In this document: one piece after another, positions 46,072 to 53,487 of the stretch
Layout of the letters: each line of letters starts with the position of its first letter
Position numbering within the stretch: the stretch's first letter is position 1
DNA from: DASVBE01 sp963770375
Lineage (GTDB): Bacteria > Actinomycetota > Actinomycetes > Streptosporangiales > Streptosporangiaceae
Reading direction: 5' to 3'
Assembly: GCA_963770375.1 (NCBI GenBank)
Contig: CAVYPM010000029.1
Span: 270,176 to 334,175, forward strand
Length of the DNA stretch: 64,000 bases
The notes under the pieces: model-generated
Databases searched by the model: none
Told to the model about the DNA's origin: nothing
What the model saw: the letters and a program-made list of their open reading frames with translations, nothing else
Program-made: the position numbers and the translations under genes

Positions 46072-46099
46072 AGGCCCTCTCCCTGCTGGGAGAGGGCCT
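46072..46099. terminator. 12-bp hairpin beside tRNA fragment B
   Basis: AGGCCCTCTCCC (46072-46083) and GGGAGAGGGCCT (46088-46099) around TGCT, 30 bp after the preceding gene. It is also placed where the tRNA terminator would be on the minus strand. Confidence 0.65.
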
Positions 46100-46113
46100 T
46101 GACCCGCGAAATC

Positions 46114-46159
46114 TGGTAGCGGGGGGCGGGATTTGAACCCGCAACCTCTGGGTTATGAG
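46114..46159 (-). repeat. tRNA-fMet 3'-half fragment, copy B (putative att site)
   Basis: Same 3' half as copy A, with one extra G in the acceptor-side G run and one change in the T stem region. On its 5' side it keeps three more tRNA bases (GGG of the anticodon stem, to 46162) before unrelated sequence starts. Confidence 0.8.
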
Positions 46160-46162
46160 CCC

Positions 46163-46281
46163 CTGGCCTGCTCCGCTTTGCCCGGGCCTATGGTGACGCG
46201 TTCGTGTCGCAGCACGAGGCCGCCACCCAGCTCATCCTCCCGGCCGTCGAGGCGGCGAGCCGCGCGGTGGGCACCGCCTAA
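46163..46281 (+). pseudogene. Unidentified coding remnant next to tRNA fragment B
   Basis: From the junction with the tRNA fragment the plus strand reads LLRFARAYGDAFVSQHEAAT and QLILPAVEAASRAVGTA before TAA 46281. It is sense-like but has no start of its own. The family is not recognised. It is probably the 3' end of a gene cut by integration or deletion. Confidence 0.35.
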
Positions 46282-46285
46282 CAAC

Positions 46286-46765
46286 TCAGCCAGGAAGGTC
46301 CTCCGGGCGCTTTGCGGCGAGATGACCATGCAGCAAGCCGGTGGACTGGCCGACCTCGATGAGGTATCCGTCCGGGTCCCGCATGTAGCAGCGGATCTCT
46401 GCGCCGCGGTCGATCGGCGGCGTCACGAACTCTGCTCCCTTCGCCTTCCACTCCTCATAGCAGGCGTGGATGTCGGCGACCCGCAAGTTCAGGAAGATCG
46501 AGGTGGTGTCGCCGGGCTGGTAGTCGGCCACCGTGATGCCTGGCTTGTCGGGGGTGGGCGGCCCGCCGGGGTTCATGATGATCCACGAGTTGGACAGCCT
46601 GACCGTGCACGGGTTCTCCGCCAGGATGACGGTGCCGCCCAGGACGCGGGAGTAGAAGTCCCGCGATCGCGCGACCTGGCGGACGGTGATGAACATCGTC
46701 ACCAGAATGCCCTCGGCGGGCGCGGGGAAGCTGGCGAAATCGTTGCGTTGCTGAGGTTCTGACAT
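46286..46765 (-). CDS. VOC family (glyoxalase-like) protein
   Basis: 159 residues. The VOC repeats are visible as MFITVRQVARSRDFYSRVLG, STSIFLNLRVADIHACYEEW, a-gly-ala turn KAKGAEFVTPPIDRGAEIRC and YMRDPDGYLIEVGQSTG. The final Glu in IEVG is the usual metal ligand. GGAG precedes ATG 46765. Members are isomerases, dioxygenases or drug-binding proteins. It is the only intact gene between tRNA fragments B and C. Confidence 0.88.
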   Translation of the reverse strand: MSEPQQRNDFASFPAPAEGILVTMFITVRQVARSRDFYSRVLGGTVILAENPCTVRLSNSWIIMNPGGPPTPDKPGITVADYQPGDTTSIFLNLRVADIHACYEEWKAKGAEFVTPPIDRGAEIRCYMRDPDGYLIEVGQSTGLLHGHLAAKRPEDLPG

Positions 46766-46909
46766 GGTTGCTCCGATTCGGCGGCTTTGGCAGACAGCGG
46801 CAGGGTTCCCGGGCAGGTGCCAGTCAATGCCGGTGCCATGGCGGGGGTCAACGTGCAGCCCAAGATGCCGTTCGGTGCCAGTCTGGTCCGCTCGCGGTCA
46901 GGCAATGCA
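46766..46909. other. Short non-coding stretch left of direct repeat C
   Basis: Nothing recognisable between the VOC gene start and the direct repeat. Confidence 0.4.
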
Positions 46910-47059
46910 CCCCGATCCCGCCAACGAACCGCCAACCGATGATCAAAAAGGCCTGACCGCCACTGGCGATCAGGCCTCTGACCTGGACTTACTAGTAGCG
47001 GGGGCGGGATTTGAACCTGCGACCTCTGGGTTATGAGCAAAGACGGCACGGTTCAGCCC
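46910..47059. repeat. 150-bp direct repeat, left end of the CarH island (contains tRNA-fMet fragment C)
   Basis: From CCCCGATCCCG at 46910 to CAGCCC at 47059 the sequence parallels 52835-52986. It includes a hairpin with the arms GGCCTGA and TCAGGCC, the 45-bp tRNA-fMet 3' half (46993-47037) and 22 further bases identical in both copies (47038-47059). The two tRNA pieces differ at three positions. On the minus strand the hairpin is followed by TTTTT, a rho-independent terminator after a tRNA. Confidence 0.8.
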
Positions 47060-47089
47060 GGCGCTGACTCGCGCAGCCGGCCCGGCCGG

Positions 47090-47518
47090 TCAGAGCTGGT
47101 TGAGTGCGTAATGCATGCCGGTCTGCGCTTGTTTGCCGAGCCGCCCGAACGCCGGCCTGAGCAGTGGGGCGAGGAGCCGGGTCGGCCCTTTGAAGGTGAA
47201 CTCGGCTGTGTAGATCACCTCGGTGCCGCCCTGAACGCCGCGGAAGGTCATCGTGTCGACGGCGGTGAGCGTCTTGTTCTCCCCGTGCAGCCGGATGCGC
47301 TGACCGGGGACGAACTCACGCACGATGTAGGTCAGCTGGGTCTGCCGGCCAAGGAACGTGGAGGTGTTGAGGTAGGCCGTACCGACGCCTCCGTCGCCGC
47401 GCTGGTTCACGGTGGTCACGGTGCCCGGGTCCCAGTCGGTGGTGGTGGTGAAGTCGGAGAGGTAATCGAATACCGCGTCCAGCGGCTTGTCGACGATGAC
47501 GGTTTTCTGCAGTCTCAT
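47090..47518 (-). CDS. SRPBCC family protein
   Basis: 142 residues of the START-like fold (KTVIVDKPLDAVFDYLSDFT, TYIVREFVPGQRIRLHGENK, GGTEVIYTAEFTFKGP). It starts at ATG 47518, overlapping the SDR stop (ATGA), and is the last gene of the five-gene operon running from 51681. It probably binds a fatty acyl or polyene intermediate. It ends 31 bp from direct repeat C, the boundary of the island. Confidence 0.85.
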   Translation of the reverse strand: MRLQKTVIVDKPLDAVFDYLSDFTTTTDWDPGTVTTVNQRGDGGVGTAYLNTSTFLGRQTQLTYIVREFVPGQRIRLHGENKTLTAVDTMTFRGVQGGTEVIYTAEFTFKGPTRLLAPLLRPAFGRLGKQAQTGMHYALNQL

Positions 47519-48309
47519 GGTGTCCTTCGGTCCGCTGGTGCTGGGTGAGTGGCGGGCGCGGGCGAGGTGAGTGAGGCGCGCGCCCATAGGGCCGTCCAGG
47601 CACGGGCGGGGACGAGGCGCGCGGTATTCATCAGCAGCGCCATCCGCTTAGGGAAGACGATCTCGGTGCGCTCACGCTCCAGCCCGTCGCAGATCGATCG
47701 CGCGGCCGCGTCGGCGTCGATGATGAAGGGCATGGGGAAGGAGTTAGCGGCGGTGAGGTCGGTGCGGACGAAGCCCGGGCAGATCGTCGTCACGTGCACC
47801 CCGGTCCGGGCGACGTGCACGCGCAGGGACTCGAGCAGGTTAATCTGTGCCGCTTTTGTTGCCCCGTAGGCTTCGGCACCGGCCAGCCCGCGGTATCCGG
47901 CGACGGATGCGATGCCGGCGATGACGCCGTGCCGGCGCCGTAGCATGCCGGGCAGCACGGCCGCGATGGAGTTGCTCATCCCGGTCAGGTTGACCCGGAC
48001 GTGCTGGTCGAACACCTCGGTGTCCCATGCGGCCGGGTCCATCTGCTGCCAGTAGCCGGCGGACAGCACGGCCACGTCGATGGGTCCGAGTTCTTCGCGT
48101 ATTCGTACGGCGGCGGCTGCGGCCGAAGCAGCGTCGGTGATGTCGAGGGGCACGACGAGCATGTGCCCTCCCGCCACCTCCCGGAGCTGCTCGTCGCGGC
48201 GAGCCGAGATCGCGACGGTGCCTCCGCGGGATGCGAGTTCCCGGGCGACCGCTGCGCCGATGCCGCTTGATGCGCCGATGACCCAGGCGATCTTGCCGTT
48301 CAGTTCCAC
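47515..48309 (-). CDS. SDR family oxidoreductase of the lipid operon
   Basis: 264 residues. GASSGIG in the opening MELNGKIAWVIGASSGIGAA, LSAGYW in place of NNAG, Ser in GIASVAGYRG and YGATK (YxxxK). The C-terminus is Pro/Ala rich and unconserved. GTG 48309 is chosen because the Rossmann strand follows at once; it overlaps the CFA-synthase end by 10 bp. SDRs of this type are regular companions of CFA-like synthase and DUF1365 genes in light- or singlet-oxygen-induced operons. Confidence 0.88.
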   Translation of the reverse strand: MELNGKIAWVIGASSGIGAAVARELASRGGTVAISARRDEQLREVAGGHMLVVPLDITDAASAAAAAVRIREELGPIDVAVLSAGYWQQMDPAAWDTEVFDQHVRVNLTGMSNSIAAVLPGMLRRRHGVIAGIASVAGYRGLAGAEAYGATKAAQINLLESLRVHVARTGVHVTTICPGFVRTDLTAANSFPMPFIIDADAAARSICDGLERERTEIVFPKRMALLMNTARLVPARAWTALWARASLTSPAPATHPAPADRRTP

Positions 48310-49565
48310 GTCGGCTCCCGGGTCATCTGGAGCTGGCTCACGCCGAGGTAACCGCTGCGGAAACCTGCCTCGGCGTAGGCAAAGTAGAACTCCCACATCC
48401 GCCGGAACGTCTCGGTGAAACCCTGGGCGTGGATGTGCTGCCACTGGCCGGTGAAGCGTTCTCGCCACAGGCGCAGGGTCCGGGCGTAGTGCGCCCGGAG
48501 CTCACGCCGCTGGGTGACCCGCAGCGTGGTGTGCGCCGCCAGGGTGCCATCGATCGCCTGCAGGGACGGGATGATCCCGCCGGGGAAGATGTACTTCTGG
48601 ATCCAGCTGAAGCTCCGCCGGGTGGCGACGAGCCGATCATGGGCCATGGTGATTGCCTGGATGCTCACCTTCCCGCCGGGCGCCAGCAGGCGGTCCAGGG
48701 TGGCGAAGTAGACCGGCCAGTAGGCTTCGCCCACGGCCTCGATCATCTCGACGCTGACGATGGCGTCGTATTCGCCTTCGACCTGGCGGTAGTCCTGCAG
48801 CCGCGCGTCCACGCGGTCGGCTAGGCCGGCGGCGGCGGCCCGTTCGCGGGCGAGTTCCAGCTGCTCTTGGGAGAGCGTGACCGTGGTCACCTGGGCTCCC
48901 CGTTGCGCTGCGCGGATGGCGAGTGTGCCCCACCCGGTGCCGATCTCCAGCAGCCGGGTGCCGCTGCGCACGCCGGCGAGATCAAGAATCCCGTCGATCT
49001 TGCGCAGCTGTGCCTCCTCAAGCCGGCTCGCGGTCTGCACGGGCTCGCTCTCGCCGAACCACGCCGAGGAATACGTCATCGTCTCGTCCAGGAAAGACGC
49101 GAAGAGGTCGTTGCTCAGGTCGTAGTGGGCGGCGATGTTGCTGCGCGCGCCGTCGAGGGTGTTCTCCTGGTTATGGGGGACGCGCTTTTCCGCGAGTGCC
49201 CGCAGCTTCTGCAGCGGCGCCGGGACCAGGGTGGTCAGCCGCTCGGCAAACGGCGTCAGCAAGTCAGCCAGGTCGGTGCCGGGCTGAGCTCGCCAGTCGC
49301 CGGCCATATACGCCTCGCCGAAGCCGATCTTGGCGTCCCGGCCGAGCCGGGCGAAGAAGGCACCGGGACGAAGCAACTCGAACCCGGGCGAGGGTTCCGA
49401 GCCGCCGCCGAGCACGCGCCCGTCGGGGTAGGTCACGCGGACGGGGACCCGCTGTACGGCATGCTCGAAGATCATCCGCGCGACCGTGGCTCTGAGCGGC
49501 GCCGGTGGTGCTTCGGCGACCGCGGGTCGCGTTACGGAGGCGGAGACGGTCATGGTCATGGTCAT
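48300..49565 (-). CDS. Cyclopropane-fatty-acyl-phospholipid synthase family methyltransferase
   Basis: 421 residues. An N-terminal lipid-binding region with GFGEAYMAGDW, then HYDLSNDLFASFLDETMTYS, the SAM site LLEIGTGWGTLAIRAAQRGA, VEMIEAVGEAYW and FSWIQKYIFPGGIIPS; all are CFA-synthase signatures. It transfers a methyl(ene) from SAM to unsaturated acyl chains of membrane phospholipid, giving cyclopropane, methylated or furan-type precursors. The start lies in a triple ATGACC repeat (ATG at 49565, 49559, 49553), directly after the DUF1365 stop. Confidence 0.93.
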   Translation of the reverse strand: MTMTMTVSASVTRPAVAEAPPAPLRATVARMIFEHAVQRVPVRVTYPDGRVLGGGSEPSPGFELLRPGAFFARLGRDAKIGFGEAYMAGDWRAQPGTDLADLLTPFAERLTTLVPAPLQKLRALAEKRVPHNQENTLDGARSNIAAHYDLSNDLFASFLDETMTYSSAWFGESEPVQTASRLEEAQLRKIDGILDLAGVRSGTRLLEIGTGWGTLAIRAAQRGAQVTTVTLSQEQLELARERAAAAGLADRVDARLQDYRQVEGEYDAIVSVEMIEAVGEAYWPVYFATLDRLLAPGGKVSIQAITMAHDRLVATRRSFSWIQKYIFPGGIIPSLQAIDGTLAAHTTLRVTQRRELRAHYARTLRLWRERFTGQWQHIHAQGFTETFRRMWEFYFAYAEAGFRSGYLGVSQLQMTREPTWN

Positions 49566-49567
49566 GG

Positions 49568-50347
49568 TCAGACACCTTGCTGTCGGGTGTGGTGTGGTCG
49601 GGAGCGGATGGGCAGGCGATGCAGCCAGAGCCAGATGCCGTGCACCCGGATCAGGGCCGAGACCCGCTGGGTCATGAGGGGCTGGCGGATCAGCAGGCGG
49701 GCCAGCGCCTGGCGCGTCGCGGGTTCCGGCCGGCCCCGGAAAGTCGCGGTGAACGCCACGGTGCCCCGGCGGCGCAGCGTGACGGTCGCGGAGACCAGGT
49801 CCGGCCGCAGCGTGAACCGCAGTGCGTAGCTGCCGCTGACGTCGAAGAACGGGGAGACGTAGAAGGCCTTGTCCGTCACGGCGGCTCCGGCCCCGGCGGG
49901 TCGCAGCAGGTACGCGTGCCGCTCGCCGTAGGTGTTGTGGACCTCGGCGACGACGCAGATCAGGACGCCGTCGGAGGCATAGCACCAGAAGACCGAGAGC
50001 GGGTCGAACACGTAGCCCAGCACCCGGGCGTTGGCGAGCATGAGCACCCGTCCCCCGTCCCCGAGCCGGATGCCGTGCAGCGCCAGGTAGTTCTCGACGT
50101 TGCGCTTGATCGGCAGCCTCGGGTCGCCGAGGTGGTCAGCACTACTGAAGCACGCGAACGCCCTGAGGTAGCAAGGCTGGAACGGGACGTCGTCCAGGTC
50201 GATGAGCCACTGGTAGATCCGGTGCCGGAAGGCATGGCGGACAGGCCCGGGGCGCCGGTGCGTGACCTGGCCGGCGACCAGGGCCGGCAGCGGGGGCAGC
50301 GCGTGCCATGCGGGCGCGGGCACCGGCGGCAGGGCGGCGGCGCTCAC
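49568..50347 (-). CDS. DUF1365 domain protein
   Basis: 259 residues with the DUF1365 pattern: GQVTHRRPGPVRHAFRHRIY, RVLMLANARVLGYVFDPLSV, FWCYASDG, VVAEVHNTYGERHAYLL and KAFYVSPFFDVSGSYALRF. The biochemical role is not established, but the family is nearly always coupled to an FAD amine-oxidase-like gene and a CFA-like synthase, as here. It overlaps the upstream FAD gene by 4 bp and ends 2 bp before the CFA start. Confidence 0.9.
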   Translation of the reverse strand: MSAAALPPVPAPAWHALPPLPALVAGQVTHRRPGPVRHAFRHRIYQWLIDLDDVPFQPCYLRAFACFSSADHLGDPRLPIKRNVENYLALHGIRLGDGGRVLMLANARVLGYVFDPLSVFWCYASDGVLICVVAEVHNTYGERHAYLLRPAGAGAAVTDKAFYVSPFFDVSGSYALRFTLRPDLVSATVTLRRRGTVAFTATFRGRPEPATRQALARLLIRQPLMTQRVSALIRVHGIWLWLHRLPIRSRPHHTRQQGV

Positions 50348-51681
50348 CAGGTCGCCCCGAAGTGCCGGGCGGCGGCGACGCCCGAGCGGCAGCCGTCTTC
50401 GTGGAAGCCCCAGCCGTGGTAGGCGCCTGCGTAGACGGTGCGGTCGGTGGCGAGGCCGCCGAGTCGCGCCTGCGCCCGGACCGCCCCGGCCGTGTAGATC
50501 GGGTGCTCGTAGTGCATGACCGCTGCGACGGATTCCGGGTCGAGGCGATCGCGGTCATTGAGCGTGACGAGGAAGGCCTCCGGCGACTGGTGCCCCTGGA
50601 GCCGGTTCATCCAGTAGCTCACCGCGGCGGGCTGGACGGGCTGGTCGCAGGACGTCATCCGGTAGTTCCACGACGCGCGGGCGTTCCGCGCCTCCGGCAG
50701 GACTGAGCTGTCGGTGTGCAGGACCGTGACATTGCTCGAGTAGCCGAACGCCTTGAGGGTGATGACCTCCGCCTCGGCCGGGTCGGCGAGCAGGCCGAGG
50801 GCCTGATCGGCGTGGGTTGCGATGACCACGCGGTCCACGCGGGTGACCTGCCCGGTGATGTCCCGGATCTCGACGCCGTCCTCGCGCCGGGTGACATCGC
50901 TGACGGCATAGGCCGCGCGCACGTCCGGGAGCAGCCCAGCGAGCCGCTCGACGTAGATCCGTGACCCGCCGGCCACGGTGTACCACTGGGGTGACCCTCC
51001 GACCCGGAGCAGGCCGTGGTGGTCGAGGAACCGGAAGAGGTAGCGGGCCGGGTAGACCAGCGCCACCTCACGCCCGGCGGACCATACGCACGATACGACC
51101 GGAACGGCGTAGTGGGAGATGAAGTAGCGGCTGAATCCCTCCCGCTCCAGGAACTCGCCGTAGGTCGTGAGGTTCTCATCGTCCGTCGTGCGCAGGAAGG
51201 CCAAGGCGCGCCGGTGGAACCGCCTGACCTGCCACAGCATCCGGAGGAACCGGGGGTCGACGAGGCGGCGCGGCTGGGCGAAGACGCCGCGCAGCCCACG
51301 GCCGCCGGCATACTCCAGCCCACACCCCTCGCACCGCACGCTCATGCTCATCTCGGCAGGCCGAACCTCGACGTCCAGCTCGCCGAAGAGCTTGCGCAAC
51401 CAGGGGTAAGTCTGGTCATTGTGCACGATGAACCCGCTGTCGACAGCGTGACGCCGGCCATCAGAGCCAGTGACGTCGTGAGTGTGCGCGTGACCGCCGA
51501 GCCGGTCCTCCGCCTCGAAAACGGTGACGTCATGGGTCCGGGAGAGCAGATAGGCAGCGGTGAGCCCGGAGACCCCGGCGCCGATCACGGCCACGGACGG
51601 CCGCCGTGCGTCCGCGGCCGTGCCGTGCTGCTGGGGAGCGGAGCCGGTGGCGGCCGCTGGACCACTGGCGTGGGAGTCCAT
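50344..51681 (-). CDS. NAD(P)/FAD-dependent oxidoreductase (amine-oxidase fold)
   Basis: 445 residues. The dinucleotide motif SVAVIGAGVSGLTAAYLLSR starts at about residue 29, then VFEAEDRLGGHAHT, DSGFIVHNDQTYPWLRKLFG, the substrate region YRMTSCDQPVQPAAVSYWMN and a terminal FAD segment TVYAGAYHGWGFHEDGCRSG. The group is related to desaturases and is the standard partner of DUF1365 and CFA-like genes. The first 28 residues are Ala/Gly rich and the ribosome site is poor, so the true start is uncertain. It is the first gene of the operon, facing away from the CarH-like gene. Confidence 0.9.
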   Translation of the reverse strand: MDSHASGPAAATGSAPQQHGTAADARRPSVAVIGAGVSGLTAAYLLSRTHDVTVFEAEDRLGGHAHTHDVTGSDGRRHAVDSGFIVHNDQTYPWLRKLFGELDVEVRPAEMSMSVRCEGCGLEYAGGRGLRGVFAQPRRLVDPRFLRMLWQVRRFHRRALAFLRTTDDENLTTYGEFLEREGFSRYFISHYAVPVVSCVWSAGREVALVYPARYLFRFLDHHGLLRVGGSPQWYTVAGGSRIYVERLAGLLPDVRAAYAVSDVTRREDGVEIRDITGQVTRVDRVVIATHADQALGLLADPAEAEVITLKAFGYSSNVTVLHTDSSVLPEARNARASWNYRMTSCDQPVQPAAVSYWMNRLQGHQSPEAFLVTLNDRDRLDPESVAAVMHYEHPIYTAGAVRAQARLGGLATDRTVYAGAYHGWGFHEDGCRSGVAAARHFGATW

Positions 51682-51694
51682 GATATTAACTTCC

Positions 51695-51756
51695 GTCTAA
51701 GGTTTGTCTAAGCGACGGTAGCTTTCTCGGCCAGCCTTGTCAAATGTCTGTCGAAG
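51695..51756. promoter_or_regulatory. CarH-type operator array with 11-bp phasing
   Basis: Four related heptads start at 51695 (GTCTAAG), 51706 (GTCTAAG), 51739 (GTCAAAT) and 51750 (GTCGAAG). Starts are 11, 33 and 11 bp apart, all multiples of 11. The third overlaps TTGTCA (51738-51743), a -35 with TAGAGT (51762-51767) as -10 for the regulator gene. The first pair lies in the -35/spacer region of a possible minus-strand promoter (TAGACA ... TAATAT). Confidence 0.6.
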
Positions 51757-51773
51757 CACTGTAGAGTTCTGGC

Positions 51774-52675
51774 ATGGACATTCCCGACGGCTCGCCGGTG
51801 CTGCGGATCGGTGAGCTGAGCCGGCGCGTCGGCGTGAGCGACCACGTGCTGCGGGCGTGGGAGAGCCGTTATGGCCTGCTTCAGCCGGTGCGTTCAGCGG
51901 GCGGGTACCGGTTGTACTCCGAGGCAGACGCCACGCGGGTCCGCCGGATGCAGGCCCACCTCGCCAGCGGGCTGTCGGCCGCCGAGGCGGCGGGAGCGGT
52001 GCTCGGGGAGGACAGCGGGGCCAGCGCGGACCTCGGCCGGCCGCCGGGCCGGACCGCGCCGCGCCGGCGGCGGGTCAGCTGTCCGATGCCCTCCGGCAGG
52101 CCCTCGACGCGTTCGACGAGCCGGCCGCGCAGGCAGTCCTGGACCGGCTTATGTCCGACCTCTCCCTGGCGACGGTGCTCCGGGACGTCGTGATGCCCTA
52201 TCTCACCGAACTCGGGAAGCGCTGGCAGCTGGGAACGGCCAGCATCGCCCAGGAGCACTTCGCCAGCAACCTCATCCGCGGCTGGCTCGCCGGGCTGGCC
52301 CGGGGCTGGGGCAACGGACACGGCCCCCGCGCCGTCCTCGCCTGCCCCCCCGGCGAGCTCCACGACCTGGCCCTGATGATCTTCGGCATCATGCTCAACC
52401 GCAGCGGGTGGAGGATCGACTACCTCGGCATGATCACCCCCGTCGACGAGCTAACCCGGACGGTCGCCATGAGGCGACCGGACCTTGTCGTCCTCGCCGC
52501 CACCCTGCCGGAGAACCTCGAGCCCCTCGCCCCGCAGCTCACCACGCTCGCCCAGCACACCCCGCTCGCCCTCGCAGGAGCCGGCGCCACGCCGGAACTC
52601 GCGGACGCCGTGGGAGCCCGGCTGCTGACCGGCGACCCGGTCACCGAGGCCGAGAACGTCGAATGGCCGCGGTAA
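51774..52675 (+). pseudogene. MerR-type regulator with cobalamin-binding domain (CarH/LitR-like photoreceptor), one frameshift
   Basis: The first frame has a MerR HTH (VLRIGELSRRVGVSDHVLRA, WESRYGLLQPVRSAGGYRLY). Near 52040-52070 the sense moves to the frame beginning GQLSDALRQALDAFDEPAAQ. It holds the W-x9-EH motif (RWQLGTASIAQEHFA) that marks adenosylcobalamin photoreceptors and the lower-ligand His in PPGELHDLALMIFG. Total length is about 300 residues, normal for CarH/LitR. In the dark such proteins bind B12 and repress; light breaks the tetramer. It diverges from the lipid operon. If the frameshift is real, the operon is deregulated. Confidence 0.85.
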
Positions 52676-52834
52676 GGGTCTCACGGGCGGCGGCTCCGGC
52701 CTCGCGGGCAGCCGGCCGTGCCCGGCACCGGCCGAACCGGCCACGACGTGGCCGGCGACAACACCCCACCCCGGCCCCTACCACTGAGCAGGACCGGCGC
52801 CAGCGCATTGGCGGCAAGAGGGTCTCCCCGTACG

Positions 52835-52986
52835 CCCCGATCCCGCGGACGAACCACGGACAAACGTCAAAAGGCCCGGTCGCCGTCTCCGGCAATCAGG
52901 CCTCTGACCTGCACTTACCTGGTAGCGAGGGCGGGATTTGAACCCGCGACCTCTGGGTTATGAGCAAAGACGGCACGGTTCAGCCC
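52835..52986. repeat. 150-bp direct repeat, right end of the CarH island (contains tRNA-fMet fragment D)
   Basis: Parallel to 46910-47059 in order and orientation: CCCCGATCCCG, a hairpin with the arms AGGCC and the tract CTGACCTGCACTTACC, tRNA-fMet 3' half (52920-52964), and 22 bases identical to copy C (52965-52986). Confidence 0.8.
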
Positions 52987-53487
52987 AGTCCGGTTCCGTG
53001 GCGCACTAAGCGAGCCCAGGCGCCGAGCAGCCTGCACGGCTGGCCTTGGCGGAGCATGCCGATCGTCCCGGGCGTCGCGGTCGACAAGACGCGCCTGACG
53101 TCTGCGAACGGCCCGGTCAGGTGGCCCCGCCCAAGCGCAAAGCCGGCAACCCTCTCCGAGCCGATCGCTGCCCGTGACGCAACGGAATCTGCGTCACGGA
53201 AAGTGAACGGCTTCCAGACAGCAACCACCGCCGGGCCGCGCCGAACGCCGAATCCGGCGCGCCTCGACGGCGTGGCAGTTCGCGAGGCGCCGGGCACCGA
53301 TTGTCCAGTTCTGTCCGGCACGCCTGCTGGCCGCGTTAACCCCAGCGCAGGCGAACCTTGCCGGCGACAGTACGTTCTTTCGTCTGCGGATGGGCCGTCA
53401 GGGGCGGTGGCCCAATGCCCGGGCGGCAGGTCGTGGCACCGCACGGGGTCGTTCTTCCCTGGGCAGTGGTCAGCGCGGGCTGTGCCG
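52987..53487. other. About 500 bp right of the island without a recognisable gene
   Basis: Open frames on both strands give no recognised product. The stretch 52676-52834 left of the repeat is likewise empty. Confidence 0.4.

Noticed and set aside
46909..47036. Peptides ending AGFEPATSGL as small proteins
   Set aside because: This ending is the translation of the reverse complement of a tRNA T-arm/anticodon region, a well-known artefact.
51681..51712. Firm sigma-70 promoter for the lipid operon
   Set aside because: TAGACA and TAATAT are well placed, but the -10 would lie directly at the annotated start codon. Either the start or the promoter must differ, so it is reported only as possible.
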